A stretch of 64,000 bases of DNA from Gemmatimonadota bacterium (GCA_028877215.1 JAPPFJ010000027.1:175208-239207), one strand, 5' to 3'; shown: positions 9,022 through 20,159, numbered from the stretch's first letter. The notes: generated by a model from the sequence alone, not told the origin. Program-made: numbers and translations.

Positions 9022-9396
9022 CTAAGGAACTGGTTTTGAATCTGGTAATTCCTTCTTTCCGTTTAGGAAGATCAGATAGAACGCGTTAATATTGGGGTAG
9101 TTTTCGCGATCAATCGACAATGTAATCTGAACGACATCCAGACCCACAAAATACGCGACATTCGGGTAGAAATCAAGTAATGGCCTCAATTCGAAATAGT
9201 AGCAGAGTCTTTTTGGGGCGGACGCAGATATTTCGGTTTTGGTTTCGGGCTGTCCATTTTTGGAACGTGGCGGGTTGCGTGTGCCTTTCAAATTTGCGAT
9301 GTGTTCGGTGCGGTTGATAAGGTCAAACCGTGAGCTATATGAAGGAATTGAGCATCCATTTGGAAGTATTCCTAGCAGTACGGATTGTCTTGTCAA
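9022..9396 (-). CDS. Hypothetical protein, 124 residues
   Basis: This open frame lies just upstream of the epimerase gene on the same strand. I recognise no family. The C-terminal half (YYFELRPLLDFYPNVAYFVG onward) looks like genuine protein with alternating hydrophobic residues; the N-terminal half is low in information. There is no clear ribosome binding site. It could be the tail of a decayed larger gene. Confidence 0.3.
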   Translation of the reverse strand: MTRQSVLLGILPNGCSIPSYSSRFDLINRTEHIANLKGTRNPPRSKNGQPETKTEISASAPKRLCYYFELRPLLDFYPNVAYFVGLDVVQITLSIDRENYPNINAFYLIFLNGKKELPDSKPVP

Positions 9397-9924
9397 GTCG
9401 GTTTCGATCTAGAAATCGTCCGGGAGGCTTGTCTTATATAATTGACGGATTGCTGCTATACACTATCGGCTTCGTAACGTGAGGAGAATGGTATTTGGGC
9501 CTACTTGGGTCTAAATTGCGCCAATGGCGTCGTCGCGTAAATCGCGGCCGATAATGATCAGCCAGAGAATGCCCAGCAAGAGGTGGATTTTGGTCACGGT
9601 GGCGGCGTATTCGCAGGTACCGTTTTTAGGTTCGACCAAGTCCAATTGATAATCCTTGCGTGTCGGGGTCCATCACCCCTTTTTGAGAGTTGGCGATGCT
9701 GAAGGTGAGTTTCTACTGCTTACCGTCAATGATGAATACAATACATCATTACACTCGGTGATACGCGGTCACCGCCTGCCTAGACGTTTCTAATGGTGCA
9801 AGCATAGGCGATGTCAGTACGGTACCTTCAAGCCTGTCGGAGTACTCAACGGGGTGGATGATTCCTACAATAGGAGTGTCGGCAAGGACCCTAAACTTGA
9901 GTCTGTGATGGACACTCCCACGGT
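9397..9924. other. Intergenic, decayed coding remnant on minus strand
   Basis: On the minus strand at about 9510-9600, a frame reads TVTKIHLLLGILWLIIIGRD and then LRDDAIGAI before a stop. That is a plausible C-terminal end of a lost protein of unknown family. The rest shows no support for genes. Confidence 0.35.
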
Positions 9925-11215
9925 TTTTTGCGAATATCATTCAGAGCAATTGATGCTGTTGCCTCCGGGTTTATGGGACCGGCTCTCGAAAAACCAAAGC
10001 GCATATTTCGTAGTTTAACATAGTCGGCCAACCGGATTTGACGCCGATCCATGTGTCGTACGATGGATTGAAGGGTGGCCAGTCGCCGTACGATCCGAGA
10101 GTGATGGAGGGTCTGCTGGTGTATGCGTATTGTGACGACATCACGAATCCTCGGAAGATTGAGCTTACCACGTATGACTCTGTGGCGTTCCAGGTGTTGG
10201 ATTTGGATCAGCATCGGGTTCACGAAACGATCGTCGTGTATTGAGACAGTCATTTTGAGGCCTTATCCGGGAGATTCACTCAGGTGAATGGGCTTTGCAA
10301 AAAACACGGTCGTTTACAACAGGAACACGAAGCACCGGATGCCACGAAAGACAAAGCGAACGCCTCGAATCACAAAGCGATGAGCTACGGTCGCGAGAAA
10401 AAGAAGGCGTCGGAACTCATGGCTCAGGTCAAGCACCTTATTGTGCAGGCCGAAGATGCGCCAAATGGCAATGGCAAGTGCGGCGATAAACCCCCCGAAA
10501 GCTGGTTGTGCGTGCAAGGACGTCTGGAGCACATCCGCGCAGCGATGGCCGAATTGAAAGCCGAGGCACAAGCTGAGAATACCGCCAAAAAGGCGACCCG
10601 TGAAGAAAAATCGAAAAAGCGCAAACTCCACAAACGTCACCGCATGAAACCAAAACCCCCGTCCAAAGAACCTGACGCCAAAAGCAGCGCAACTTCACCG
10701 ACCACAACTCACGGTTAATGTCTCAGGCGGAACCTTCCTACAAGCCTACAACTGCCAGACTGCCGTGAATGAGAAGACACGGATCATTCTTGCAGTCGTC
10801 GTCACACATGATGCCAATTACAAGAATCGGACGGTATCCGAGATAAAGTGGATCACCACGCATGCAGGCCAGAATCAAAAACGCCTAACAGCGCCATTGA
10901 AATTTTACAACCAACACGAGATGCAGCGTCTCCCCGGAAGCATCAATACATACATTGTCACTGAAAAACACACGCGCACAGACCCAATCCTTTAGCCCCC
11001 ACGAGGCCGTATCACCAAGAAAACAACGCCGAGGACTGACCGTCCTGAAAGCTGTGTGCCATCAAAGGGCGATGCACCTATGCAAAGCGAAAGCACATGT
11101 TTGAACCCTTGCCTTAACAGATCAAGCAACCCTCCGCTTCGACCGCTTCACCTCCGGCAATCTCAAAAAGCAACCGCAGAGTGAAACGTCATCTGTATCA
11201 TCCACAGCCAATAGT
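9925..11215 (+). pseudogene. IS1182-family transposase, decayed
   Basis: Pieces in shifting frames match the order of an IS1182-type DDE transposase. The N-terminus is YHSEQLMLLPPGLWDRLS. The DUF772-like block at about 10030-10244 includes YDPRVMEGLLVYAY, RKIELTTYDSVAF and DQHRVHETI. The charged linker at 10284-10718 starts near MSYGREKKKASELMAQVK, and the catalytic-region fragment AYNCQTAVNEKTRIILAVVV lies at about 10750-10810. A terminal region resembling FEP..QIKQ is at about 11100. Stops and frameshifts separate all blocks, so it is inactive. No terminal inverted repeats were identified. Confidence 0.75.
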
Positions 11216-11666
11216 AGCTCTATAGGCTCGATTGGTTTCCCAATCCCATGACAATGTCGCAACTCGTCTTGACGTTCCATCCACTTCTCATTCCACGTGT
11301 CACCACTGCAGTTAACCCATTGATCATGACTATTCCGGCAAGTCACTTTCCATCAAAAAAACCGATCGGCCGTTTGACCCGATACCATAATTTCCACTAT
11401 TTTGCCATCCAAGGACTGAAATGGAATTGCAAACTTCCCATCAAGTGCCAGAGTCCAATTATACGTCACTGGTAAAACAGCATTCCGAGCCCGTCAAATG
11501 GCTAATCTCGTGGCGTTGAGTATTAATTCGGAGGATTGCAAGTTCGAACCGAGTGCCAGCTGATGCGCCGCGAGAACTCCCCGCACTCCGATCCAGTTGG
11601 ATCCGGAATGGAAACAAACCAACGCCCGAAAAATAGTATGAGTTGAACATTGCCTAATGTATTATA
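11216..11666. other. Intergenic, no gene recognised
   Basis: Short frames only. A GCAAGTTCGAACCGAGTGC segment near 11540 superficially resembles a tRNA T arm, but the rest of a cloverleaf is absent. Confidence 0.45.
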
Positions 11667-11866
11667 TTAACCTCAACTCCGCAAAAGCCGCAACGCGGCA
11701 CCGCGACGAAACCTATCGAAACGGGCCGAAATGGTCGTCATGAAGGACACTTTTTTCTGTTCACGTACAGTGTCCTGGTGTATCCTGGTAATCAGCAGTC
11801 TAACCGCCTTTATTAACTCGCACATATTCGAATTAACATCCCCGAAAAATGACGAATCAAGGTTAA
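11667..11866 (+). repeat. 199-bp MITE-like dispersed repeat, copy C
   Basis: The terminal repeats TTAACCTCAACTC (11667-11679) and GAATCAAGGTTAA (11854-11866) are the best-preserved pair. The internal GCCGCAACGCGGC dyad is intact. It lies 112 bases upstream of the dead glycosyltransferase copy. No clear target duplication is seen. Confidence 0.8.
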
Positions 11867-11978
11867 CCCATTGGACATCGGCAGTTTGAAAGGCCGAATT
11901 GCAGAGCTGTGGGGCAAGTGCACCGAACGTATTTCCATTCTAAGCTTTGAGCAGTGCCTCAGCGCGTTGAGTCCGATC

Positions 11979-13017
11979 ATGATCCGCCAAGAGTTGGTTT
12001 CCGTCATCATTCCAACCTACAACAGGGCGAACTACGTTGTGGAGTTACTTGAAAGCGTCTTTGCCCAGACATACCGAGAAATAGAGGTGGTTTTCGTTAA
12101 CGACGGCTCTACGGATGAAACGAAAGCGCTGTTGGAGGCTTTCCGGTATCGAATTTCGTATTTTGAATAGACGAACGGCGGCAAGTCTTCAGCCATTAAC
12201 TCCAGGCTCAGACACGTTTCGGGTGACTATGTCTGGATCTTTGACGACGACATGGTGCTGCCCCAACTGGTAGAATCCCACATGTCAGTTTCTGATTCGC
12301 GGGCCGAGGTGGGTTTCGTTTATAGCGGATTTGCGTTTTTTTGAGCGAAGAGGACTCAAACAATGAGATTTAAACAGTTGAGGCAGCCGCACATCCAGAC
12401 GGAGAAATGTTGGGCGCACTTCTGAGCGGGAATTTCATCAGCGGTGTTTCTGTTGTAGTTCGGAAACCAAGTTACGACCGAGTCGGATGTTGTGCCGAAC
12501 GGTTGATTCGTGCATAAGACTTCGATATGTGGATCCGGCTCGCACGAGCAGGAGTTAAGGCAGGTGTAATTCGTCAGCCGTTGGTAAGAGTAAGTAAGCA
12601 CGATGGGTTACGGGGATCTTAAAGGGACGAAATTTGCATCTCGCACTTGAGGGATAAATACTTCGAATATCATCGAATTGTAATGCAGAAAGTCTACTGA
12701 GGAGTCACTTTGGATGTAATCTCTTACGAAATGGCTGAGGAAACCACGATCCGAGCCAAATGTTACATGCGTAATTGAAACGGACATGGATCGTTGCCAA
12801 TAGAGTGCTCGCGGAATAAACCACCCGAGACATATGTTTCGTTTGGGATCACATGTCACAACACAGACGATTGCGTCTCGATGATCGGCAGCGAGTGTTC
12901 CTTGAAGCTTTGAGAGTCTATGCATCTGAAAAGAAACAGGTTGAATTTGCGACTTTGGCCGAGCTCGTTTTGCAAAGACAAGCTTCAAACGCACGTTGTC
13001 TTCGTCGTCGGGTTTGA
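11979..13017 (+). pseudogene. Dead copy of the family 2 glycosyltransferase at 4782
   Basis: Starts ATG at 11979 (MIRQELVSVIIPTYNRANYV) and is colinear with 4782-5789 over its full length. An amber codon interrupts it at 12168-12170, right after RISYFE. Further stops and indels follow, and the recognisable end VYASEKKQVEFATLAELVLQ stops at 13015-13017. The intact copy has a lysine where the first stop falls. It is a decayed paralogue or an older version of the same gene. Confidence 0.85.
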
Positions 13018-13187
13018 GAATATGTAGAGTGGCACACAACATCGAGAATTAGTCGCAATATTGTGGTCCGAATTATGTTTAGTGGGTGAAAAAAATCGCA
13101 GAAAATCTCTGGCGGTTGAAGAACGCGTAATTATGTCTATCGTATTTCTGGTTCATTTTTGGATTGAATTACTTCGACGGGTATAAT

Positions 13188-16100
13188 ATGGGCGAACTAG
13201 CCCCAGGCACGATTATCCACGGGCATTATGAGATTATCGCGAGTGTCGGCAAAGGAGGCATGGGTACTGTCTATCGCGCGAGGGATACTAGCGATGGCTC
13301 CATAGTCGCGGTGAAGACGTTGAATTTTGTTGAAGGCGGGGCGCATCGACGCTTCCTTAGAGAATTCAATCTCCTGAACCGTATCCGACATCACCGAATT
13401 GTGCGATCCCGCACGTGGGGGCTGCACGAAGGGATGCCTTTTTTTTGTATGGATTTCATCCGGGGCCGTCCGTTGTCCAATTTGATCGCGGAATCGGGAC
13501 ATCGAGAGAGACTGAGAAGCAGGTTGTTCCTTCCGCTCGTCAGCCAGATAGGCGAGGGACTGGCGTACATTCACGGATGCGGGTTAGTACACAGGGACAT
13601 AAAGCCATCAAATATCATGGTCCGGGAGGACGATGGCAATCTTGACGTTAAGATCATGGATCTCGGGCTCGCACGATTCCAGGAGTCGAGGGAACGTCGC
13701 TTGACACAACCGGGAACGACGACTGGAACTGTCGAATACATGTCGCCAGAACAGATCCGCGGTCGGTCGGTCGACCAGCGATCCGACCTGTATTCGATTG
13801 GAATAATACTGTACGAGATTCTGACGGGCAATCCGCCGTTTGCGGCCGACCTGCCAGCTACGGTGATCCTTGGGCATCTCAAAGATAGGCCACGACCGCC
13901 ATATATTCAGGGCATTTCCGACTGCATCCCGAACGTAGTCATGAAGCTCCTCGAAAAAGAGCCGAGTGACCGCTACAGTTCGGTGGAAAACCTGCTGCGT
14001 GACTTGGTAGAAGTCGACAATCGGCCTATGGCAGGCGAGACGCAAAACGCTTCTATGTTGATTTCGCCGGCTCCTTTTCTCGCGCCTCAGTTTCAGGGTC
14101 GCGAGAAGGAATTGAGGACTCTTCGGGCGGTTTTGGCGGAACCAGGAGCGCGAGTTGGCAGGATAGTCCTAATAAGTGGCGAGGCAGGGATTGGAAAAAC
14201 CCAAGTATTGGAGGAATTTCAGGCCGACGCGCGTGTTCATGGAATGCGCGTGCTTGCCGGACGTTGCTATGAAGGTGGCGGAAGGGCGTATGGTCCATTT
14301 TTGGATGCGTTGATGGACCTAGAAGATAGGCCGGGCATTCAGGGTTCGGACTTGGAAAAGGCAGTTAAGTGTGTTTTGGCCCAAATTGAACGGACCGCGG
14401 CAAGCGATAAGCATGACCCGTATCCGTTCATGGAGATTTTATCACAGTTCTTACTTGATCTCAGCCGCGAGACGCCTACTCTCGTGTGCGTCGAAGATAT
14501 TCAATGGGCGGACGATCAAAGCTTGCGTTTCTTGGGTTTTATGCGACGGGATACGTGTCCAACCAATCTAGTTTTCTGCCTAACTTGCAGGAAGGAGGGC
14601 GAAGACCAGTTGTCCGACCGGGTCGAGGCCGTGTTGTTCGATGGAGACGCCGCCGGGATCGCCCACTTGCGGCTGAAGCCTCTTAGCTTTGAGGAAACTA
14701 GGGATCTGGCTGCATCAATGGTGGGCGAACCGCCCGTGCCGGATGACGAAGCCCGCAGGATCTTTGTCGAGACCGGAGGAAATCCACTGTTTGCGGTCGA
14801 ACTCATCCGCGGGTCAATAGAGAAGGGTTTAATTCGGCGCAACTCGACGGGTGGTTGGACCTGGCTACGGTCGTCCGAGTGGCCTATGCCTGCGGGCATA
14901 ACACAGGCTATCGAGTCGCGTCTAGGGCGGTTGCGATCTGGCTACCGCCGGGCGCTTGAGTATGCATCGATTTTTCCCGGAGCGTTTTCGTTCGACCTGA
15001 TTGCGGAGTTGTGGCCCGGCGATGAATTGCGGTTGTTGGAAGCGTTGGAGAGGATTGTGCGCCTAGGGCTTCTGAAGTCCTTAGAGGATCGCGACGGACG
15101 GTACCAGTTTTCGCATGGCTTGATTCAGCGGGAGGTTTATCAGGTTATCTCAGAAGGGAAACTCGAACTATTGCATCTCAAAGCGGGTAGAGCCCTGGAG
15201 TTACGGTTCAAAGGCGATGAGCTGGATACCTTGGAAGACTTAGCGTATCATTATTCCAGGTCGAACGACCACGAAAAAATGGTGGATTACGTTACGATCG
15301 TAGGGCGGAACGCATTGCGCATGCACGATTTCTCACATGCTTTACATCTATTCGAGGCGGTTCTCAAAAAAGGGCCGTTTTCCATCGATGCGCCAGCCAG
15401 AATAGCCCGTGGATCCGCGGCACACCTAGACCTTCTTTGCGCGTATGCCGAGGCGCTTTCTGGATGTAACAGATACGAAGTAGCGCGGCGCAAGTTGGAA
15501 GAGGTAATGGGTTGGGTCTCTGAAGAGACGCTGCCGCAGAAGGCGTGGGCCTTAAGGATGTTGGGGATAAATCACGTACATTCGTGCGATTATCAGAAGG
15601 CGAAGTCTGCTCTTAGGGAGTCGCTGAGACTCTTTCGCGTTCTGGGCGACGAGGAGAACGAACTCACATTACTAGGACTATTGCAGAATGTGTACATTGG
15701 TCTTAAGAACGTCGATGGAGCGGTGCGACTTTGTAATTCGGCGGCTGCAAAGTGCCGGGAGTTGGGAGGGGCCATCAATGAAGCACGCGCCTTAATATTC
15801 CAAGCGTTCGCGGCCGAAAACAGACATCGGATTGAAAGGTCGAAAACGCTACTTGAATCGTCTTTAGAATTGCTAGAAATGGAAGGAGACCGTGTCCATC
15901 GCTATGCCTGCCTATATCTACTGGCACGCGTTGAATTTCGGCTGGGGCACTTCGATAGGGCAGAGGCGATCTTTAAGGAGATTCAGGCCTTTCGACACAG
16001 ATGTTCAGCTAGTGGCTCAGAAGCGCGTGCGCATCTCCATCTAAGCAGGATTGCATTAGAACGAGGCGACCTCGAGACGGCAGAGTCGCATGCGCGCGCG

Positions 16101-18050
16101 GCGACGCAGCTTCTGACTGGAGGCACCCGCTCTGATGAAGAGTACAAAGCCTGCGCAATATTGGCTGAGACGCTGGCGGAGAACGGTCGTGTTGACGAGG
16201 CGGTGGTTTGGTCCCAACGGGCTTGGCCCGGCATCGAGTACGGCGGAGATGTCCGTGCCTTGGTCTGGACAGCGAGGGCGAAAGCGTTAACAGCAGCCGG
16301 TCGGCATGATGAGGTCGACTCTCTGTTTGGTCAAGCACTGAAGGTTCAGGGTTCGCCAGACGGTATGGAACAGGTAAATCTGTTGGTTGTAGCGGGCGCG
16401 TACTTTCTTGTGAGGGGAGGTCTCGCGGACGCGCGGCTATACCTGGAGAGTGCACGAGAGGCAGCCGACCGGATGGGCCTGCAATATTACGCTCACAAAG
16501 CGGCGGATCTTCTGGAAAAGTCGTCGAAGGAGGCTGAAGTGAATCTGCCAGCAAGAGAGATGTATCAGGCGCTTTCCGAGGCACATCTTTTAACCCTGTA
16601 TGAGACTTCAGAAGATCTGACGTCGGTTCTGGACCTCAACTTGCTTTTGGATCGGATTTTGGACCGTTTGAAGGACGTAAGCCGTGCCGAACGCGTTATG
16701 ATCGCTCTTAGGGATGAGGCTGCTCTGAACATCGAAGTGGCTCGAAAGCATAATATGGACGATGCGGCAACACAAGAAATTAGTCGTGGCATTATCAAGT
16801 GGGCGATGGATCGAAACGAGGTAGTGTCGAGTCTTGACGCCCAGATCGATGATCGTTTCAAGGGAAGGCAAAGCGTTACACAATTTGGGATCCGCTCGGT
16901 GCTTTGTGTTCCTCTGCGGCACGCTGAATCAGGCGTAATAGGTGCGCTATACATGGACCACAGAGAGTTCGAGGGTCGTTTTACAGATCGTGACAGTGCT
17001 CTATTGTCGGCGTTTGGTAACCTGGTGTCCATTGCGGTATTCAACGCTCGGATGTATTCAAGAACTAGGGACCGGGTGCTCTACTTAGAGCGGCAATCTG
17101 AGGGTCGCCACCAACTGGAGGAACTGGTAGGGCAAAGTCAGGCAATGCAAGAAGTGTATAAACTGGTCGATGTTGCGGCAGAAAACGACATGAACGTATT
17201 GATTCAGGGTGAGACCGGTACGGGTAAGGAACTGGCTGCCCGGGCTATCCATACACGCAGCATGCGAAGAGAACAGCCCTTCTTGTCTGCAAATTGCGCT
17301 GCACTGTCACCTGAACTGATTCAGAGCGAGTTGTTCGGCCACAAGAAAGGTGCTTTCACAGGTGCAGTATCCGATAGGAAGGGATTGTTTGAATCCGCCG
17401 CCGGCGGTACAGTACTACTTGACGAGATTGGAGACGGTTCTTCACATTTACAGTCAAGCCTGTTGCGTGTACTTCAAGATGGTGAGATCCAGAGGGTAGG
17501 CGAAACACAAGCTCGGAATGTGGATGTAAGAGTAATCGCAGCTACAAATCGCGATCTTGAAGCAGATGTGCGTGCTGGGTCGTTTCGGGAGGACCTCTTT
17601 TATCGCCTGAGGGTTTTGCAGATAGAGATGCCGACCCTTCGCGGTCATATTGAAGATATTCCACTGCTATCGCAGCATGTCCTGAAGCGTGTCTGTGCGG
17701 ATCAGCTCAAGTCCGTGCCAGGCTTTACAGTAGGTGCTATTCGGGTGTTGATGGACCACGGGTGGCCGGGCAACGTTCGGGAGTTGGACAACGAAATCAG
17801 GCGAGCGGTTGCTCTGGTAGACGACGGCAAAGAAATAACTGAAGATCTATTTTCCGAGAAGATTAGCCGGTGCCAACAAACCGAGGTTGGTAAGCAAGGC
17901 TATTTCAAATCCAGAATGGCTGCGTTGGAGAAACGGATGATCGTGGACGCGCTCGACCAAGTTGGCCGGAATATAACTCGGGCGGCGGACTCACTAGGGC
18001 TAAGCCGAAACGGGCTTCAGAAAATGATGACCCGGCACGGCCTTAGGTAG
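13188..18050 (+). CDS. Composite regulator: Ser/Thr kinase - AAA ATPase - TPR - GAF - sigma-54 activator - Fis HTH
   Basis: The product is 1620 residues from the ATG at 13188 (a TTG at 13164 is also in frame). Order: protein kinase, residues 12-270, with [27 protein letters not shown] and [16 protein letters not shown] ATPase, about 310-650, Walker A GEAGIGKT near 330 and Walker [13 protein letters not shown] near 435; TPR-like helices, 680-1130; GAF domain, about 1150-1305; sigma-54 AAA+ domain, about 1320-1550, Walker A GETGTGKE near 1341, GAFTGA near 1388, Walker [13 protein letters not shown]-terminal Fis-type HTH ([18 protein letters not shown]). The first half resembles PknK-type kinases; the second is NtrC-like and retains the GAFTGA needed to contact sigma-54. 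It should activate the sigma-54 promoter 269 bases downstream of its stop. The input signal is unknown. Confidence 0.93.
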   Translation: MGELAPGTIIHGHYEIIASVGKGGMGTVYRARDTSDGSIVAVKTLNFVEGGAHRRFLREFNLLNRIRHHRIVRSRTWGLHEGMPFFCMDFIRGRPLSNLIAESGHRERLRSRLFLPLVSQIGEGLAYIHGCGLVHRDIKPSNIMVREDDGNLDVKIMDLGLARFQESRERRLTQPGTTTGTVEYMSPEQIRGRSVDQRSDLYSIGIILYEILTGNPPFAADLPATVILGHLKDRPRPPYIQGISDCIPNVVMKLLEKEPSDRYSSVENLLRDLVEVDNRPMAGETQNASMLISPAPFLAPQFQGREKELRTLRAVLAEPGARVGRIVLISGEAGIGKTQVLEEFQADARVHGMRVLAGRCYEGGGRAYGPFLDALMDLEDRPGIQGSDLEKAVKCVLAQIERTAASDKHDPYPFMEILSQFLLDLSRETPTLVCVEDIQWADDQSLRFLGFMRRDTCPTNLVFCLTCRKEGEDQLSDRVEAVLFDGDAAGIAHLRLKPLSFEETRDLAASMVGEPPVPDDEARRIFVETGGNPLFAVELIRGSIEKGLIRRNSTGGWTWLRSSEWPMPAGITQAIESRLGRLRSGYRRALEYASIFPGAFSFDLIAELWPGDELRLLEALERIVRLGLLKSLEDRDGRYQFSHGLIQREVYQVISEGKLELLHLKAGRALELRFKGDELDTLEDLAYHYSRSNDHEKMVDYVTIVGRNALRMHDFSHALHLFEAVLKKGPFSIDAPARIARGSAAHLDLLCAYAEALSGCNRYEVARRKLEEVMGWVSEETLPQKAWALRMLGINHVHSCDYQKAKSALRESLRLFRVLGDEENELTLLGLLQNVYIGLKNVDGAVRLCNSAAAKCRELGGAINEARALIFQAFAAENRHRIERSKTLLESSLELLEMEGDRVHRYACLYLLARVEFRLGHFDRAEAIFKEIQAFRHRCSASGSEARAHLHLSRIALERGDLETAESHARAATQLLTGGTRSDEEYKACAILAETLAENGRVDEAVVWSQRAWPGIEYGGDVRALVWTARAKALTAAGRHDEVDSLFGQALKVQGSPDGMEQVNLLVVAGAYFLVRGGLADARLYLESAREAADRMGLQYYAHKAADLLEKSSKEAEVNLPAREMYQALSEAHLLTLYETSEDLTSVLDLNLLLDRILDRLKDVSRAERVMIALRDEAALNIEVARKHNMDDAATQEISRGIIKWAMDRNEVVSSLDAQIDDRFKGRQSVTQFGIRSVLCVPLRHAESGVIGALYMDHREFEGRFTDRDSALLSAFGNLVSIAVFNARMYSRTRDRVLYLERQSEGRHQLEELVGQSQAMQEVYKLVDVAAENDMNVLIQGETGTGKELAARAIHTRSMRREQPFLSANCAALSPELIQSELFGHKKGAFTGAVSDRKGLFESAAGGTVLLDEIGDGSSHLQSSLLRVLQDGEIQRVGETQARNVDVRVIAATNRDLEADVRAGSFREDLFYRLRVLQIEMPTLRGHIEDIPLLSQHVLKRVCADQLKSVPGFTVGAIRVLMDHGWPGNVRELDNEIRRAVALVDDGKEITEDLFSEKISRCQQTEVGKQGYFKSRMAALEKRMIVDALDQVGRNITRAADSLGLSRNGLQKMMTRHGLR

Positions 18051-18194
18051 GGAACTTAGAAAGAGTTAGAATAAGTGTATACCGTGTGAGTACTGGGCCA
18101 AGGTAGTATGAACTTTGTTTCATTAACATATAAATTAAATATAATTAATAGTTAATGAGACGATATGCTAACAAACTCGTAAAAATTCAGAAAT

Positions 18195-18208
18195 CAATGT
18201 CGACATTG
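18195..18208. promoter_or_regulatory. Perfect 14-bp palindrome, candidate upstream activator site
   Basis: CAATGTCGACATTG is self-complementary. It lies about 110-125 bases upstream of the sigma-54 -24 element, where enhancers of sigma-54 activators usually sit. The Fis-type HTH of the adjacent regulator is the natural candidate to bind it. This is inference from position and symmetry. Confidence 0.45.
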
Positions 18209-18275
18209 TCTACGCCTGTTCTGTAAACTCCGCCGGCGAGGTTTGGTCGTTTGAACTATAAATGGCTGTTTTTTT

Positions 18276-18307
18276 TCGCTTGTGTAAAAGCACGAGCGAT
18301 TTTTTTT
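18276..18307 (+). terminator. Intrinsic terminator of the regulator gene
   Basis: TCGCTTGTGT-AAAA-GCACGAGCGA forms a ten-pair stem (two G-U pairs) with a four-base loop, followed by eight T residues (18300-18307). It ends the regulator transcript and insulates the sigma-54 promoter just after it. Confidence 0.85.
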
Positions 18308-18318
18308 GTTTCCTACTG

Positions 18319-18334
18319 TGGTACGAAAATTGCA
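18319..18334 (+). promoter_or_regulatory. Sigma-54 (RpoN) promoter of the RiPP operon
   Basis: TGGTACGAAAATTGCA fits the -24/-12 consensus TGGCACG-N4-TTGCW with a single mismatch in the core. GG (18320-18321) and GC (18332-18333) are separated by the required ten bases. The expected start is near 18345, leaving a leader of about 90 nt before the peptide gene. The upstream gene encodes a sigma-54 activator. Confidence 0.8.
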
Positions 18335-18437
18335 GTGAAAGGCGACGAAGTGTGACCGGGAGTGCGAGATAGTATCGGGAGTCTGAGGATTTTTGGGGTA
18401 AAAGGCACGTGAACTTGCCTAGAAACGGAGGAACAAA

Positions 18438-18659
18438 ATGAAGCGCGAAAGTTCGTGTTTCTATCTACATGCCATAAATGGGAATTCGGACACAAATGGA
18501 ACAGTTCACAGTTATCTATCTTCGAAGAATCCTAGTCAGGGTTTGGTTTGTGTCTGGCCTGACTTCCCTCTGCTACCGCCTCCATCTACACTAGACAGCA
18601 GAATTCGCGAAAATCCGCAGAAGTCTAGATCTATCTCATCTACGATGCGAAAACCATAA
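18438..18659 (+). CDS. 73-residue peptide, candidate substrate of the radical SAM maturase
   Basis: ATG at 18438 is preceded by GGAGG with good spacing. It is the first gene after the sigma-54 promoter and ends 37 bases before the maturase start. The peptide begins MKRESSCFYLHAINGNSDTN and has two Cys (7 and 38), several Ser/Thr/Asn, a PLLPPP stretch and a basic tail ending STMRKP. It matches no precursor family I know. Position, ribosome binding site and size fit a RiPP precursor, but the sequence itself has no diagnostic leader or repeated core. It could also be a short regulatory or decayed frame. Confidence 0.5.
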   Translation: MKRESSCFYLHAINGNSDTNGTVHSYLSSKNPSQGLVCVWPDFPLLPPPSTLDSRIRENPQKSRSISSTMRKP

Positions 18660-18696
18660 GCCGATAGATACATTGAGATTCCCGGAGGCAAACGAA

Positions 18697-20145
18697 GTGT
18701 ACAGTATAACGAGGTCCGAAGTGCGCCAGTTGAAAACTTCGCACTACAGCCGTCCGATAGTGTTTCATGTCCAGACTGGCCTCTTTTACTCGTTGGATCC
18801 GCTATGTGAAGCGATTCTTGAAAGGTGCGATGGGAGACTGTACGAAGACATAGTCTTTGAACTGATGGGCGAATATGAACGTGAGGAGGTTGCAGAAGCA
18901 ATCAAAGTACTTGCCGAGGCAGATCTCATAACCGAGGCGTCTCTGCAGCAAATCCCGACGAGCCTTGACAAAGGCAACAACCCGCCAGAATCCGTTGCGG
19001 GCCAGGGTTCTTTCCATATTACTCTTCACGTAGCCCACACGTGTAACATGAACTGCTTGTATTGTTTTGCACATGGCGGAGACTATGGGCGGCCGGCAGG
19101 GGTTATGCCGCCCGATATCGCGCGGCAAGCCGTACGATGGGCGTTGCGAGAGGCGAAACCCCTTCGAAAGTGCCAGATCGATTTCTTCGGTGGAGAACCG
19201 CTTTTGAATTTCGGTCTGATTAGAGAGATAGTCCCTTATGCACGTGAGTTTGCAGATCTAGTTGGGGTTGAGGTGTACTTCGGGATTGCAACCAATGGAA
19301 CCGTGTTGTCCGCGGAAATCATCGAGTTTCTCACGGATGAGAAAATTCAGGTTCAAGTTAGCCTTGATGGTAACGGGACCGATCAAAATCGAATTCGGAA
19401 GTTTCGTGATGGAAGTGATACATACGATGTCGTAGCTGAGAACCTGAAGATATTTACGGATAGATCGCCTGATCGAGTGTCTGTACATGCAACTATGACG
19501 TCCTTCAACTTAGACCGAAAGTCCATCCAAGACAGTCTGAAGCACGTTGGCGCCTGCAATGTAGAAGTGGCTCCCGTTGTCGCGGCACCTCAACAACCTT
19601 ATGCACTTCGTGAGGAACACCTTCCTGCAATAAAGCAGAGACTTTACGAACTAAGCCGGTACGAAGCTGAGAGAATTCTCAAGGGTTCGCACGAACGAGG
19701 GTTTTTCGACGGTTATATGGAAAGGCTAATGACGCGTGCGAAGGCTTGCCATGGATGTCAAGGTGGAAAGACATTTATGGCCGTGGACATCGATGGGGAC
19801 ATCTATTTCTGCTCAAGCCTGGCCGACCGGCCGGAGTTTAAGATTGGGGACGTATTCTCCGGACTGGACTCTGTTGTCCGAAAGAAATTAGATGATTTGT
19901 TCCATGTGGATTCACGTTCCGATTGTCGTAGTTGTTGGGCAAGAAACCTGTGCGGAGGAGGATGTTTGTACGACGCGCGGACAGCAACTGGGGAACCGGC
20001 AAAGCCGAATCCGGTTTCATGCGAACAGATTCGTTACAGCTATGAACTCGCCATGGAAATGTGCCTTGAGATCCAGGGCAGGGACGAGACACTGTTGGAA
20101 GATAGGTTCAATCTAAGGTGGGTTGACGTAGCACATGACAACTAA
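18697..20145 (+). CDS. PqqD/RRE - radical SAM - SPASM peptide maturase
   Basis: Start taken at GTG 18697, eight bases after a GGAGG; the upstream TTG at 18673 lies before that site. The product is 482 residues. The N-terminal ~90 residues are PqqD-like (YSRPIVFHVQTGLFYSLD), a domain that grips leader peptides. The radical SAM cluster motif CNMNCLYC is C116, C120, C123, followed by FFGGEPLLNF. The C-terminal SPASM domain carries CHGC, YFCSS, CRSCWARNLCGGGC and a last Cys in PVSCEQIRY, enough for two auxiliary Fe-S clusters. Enzymes of this plan make thioether, C-C or similar crosslinks in ribosomal peptides. The likely substrate is the 73-residue peptide upstream or another peptide of the locus. 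Confidence 0.9.
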   Translation: MYSITRSEVRQLKTSHYSRPIVFHVQTGLFYSLDPLCEAILERCDGRLYEDIVFELMGEYEREEVAEAIKVLAEADLITEASLQQIPTSLDKGNNPPESVAGQGSFHITLHVAHTCNMNCLYCFAHGGDYGRPAGVMPPDIARQAVRWALREAKPLRKCQIDFFGGEPLLNFGLIREIVPYAREFADLVGVEVYFGIATNGTVLSAEIIEFLTDEKIQVQVSLDGNGTDQNRIRKFRDGSDTYDVVAENLKIFTDRSPDRVSVHATMTSFNLDRKSIQDSLKHVGACNVEVAPVVAAPQQPYALREEHLPAIKQRLYELSRYEAERILKGSHERGFFDGYMERLMTRAKACHGCQGGKTFMAVDIDGDIYFCSSLADRPEFKIGDVFSGLDSVVRKKLDDLFHVDSRSDCRSCWARNLCGGGCLYDARTATGEPAKPNPVSCEQIRYSYELAMEMCLEIQGRDETLLEDRFNLRWVDVAHDN

Positions 20146-20159
20146 ATGAGGAGGTGGAA

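Noticed and set aside
10284..10718. A 144-residue Lys/Glu-rich frame that could be read as a stand-alone gene
   Set aside because: It corresponds to the charged central linker of an IS1182 transposase and sits in order between the N-terminal and catalytic fragments of that pseudogene.
11520..11570. tRNA-like T arm GCAAGTTCGAACCGAGTGC
   Set aside because: No acceptor, D or anticodon stems can be formed around it.
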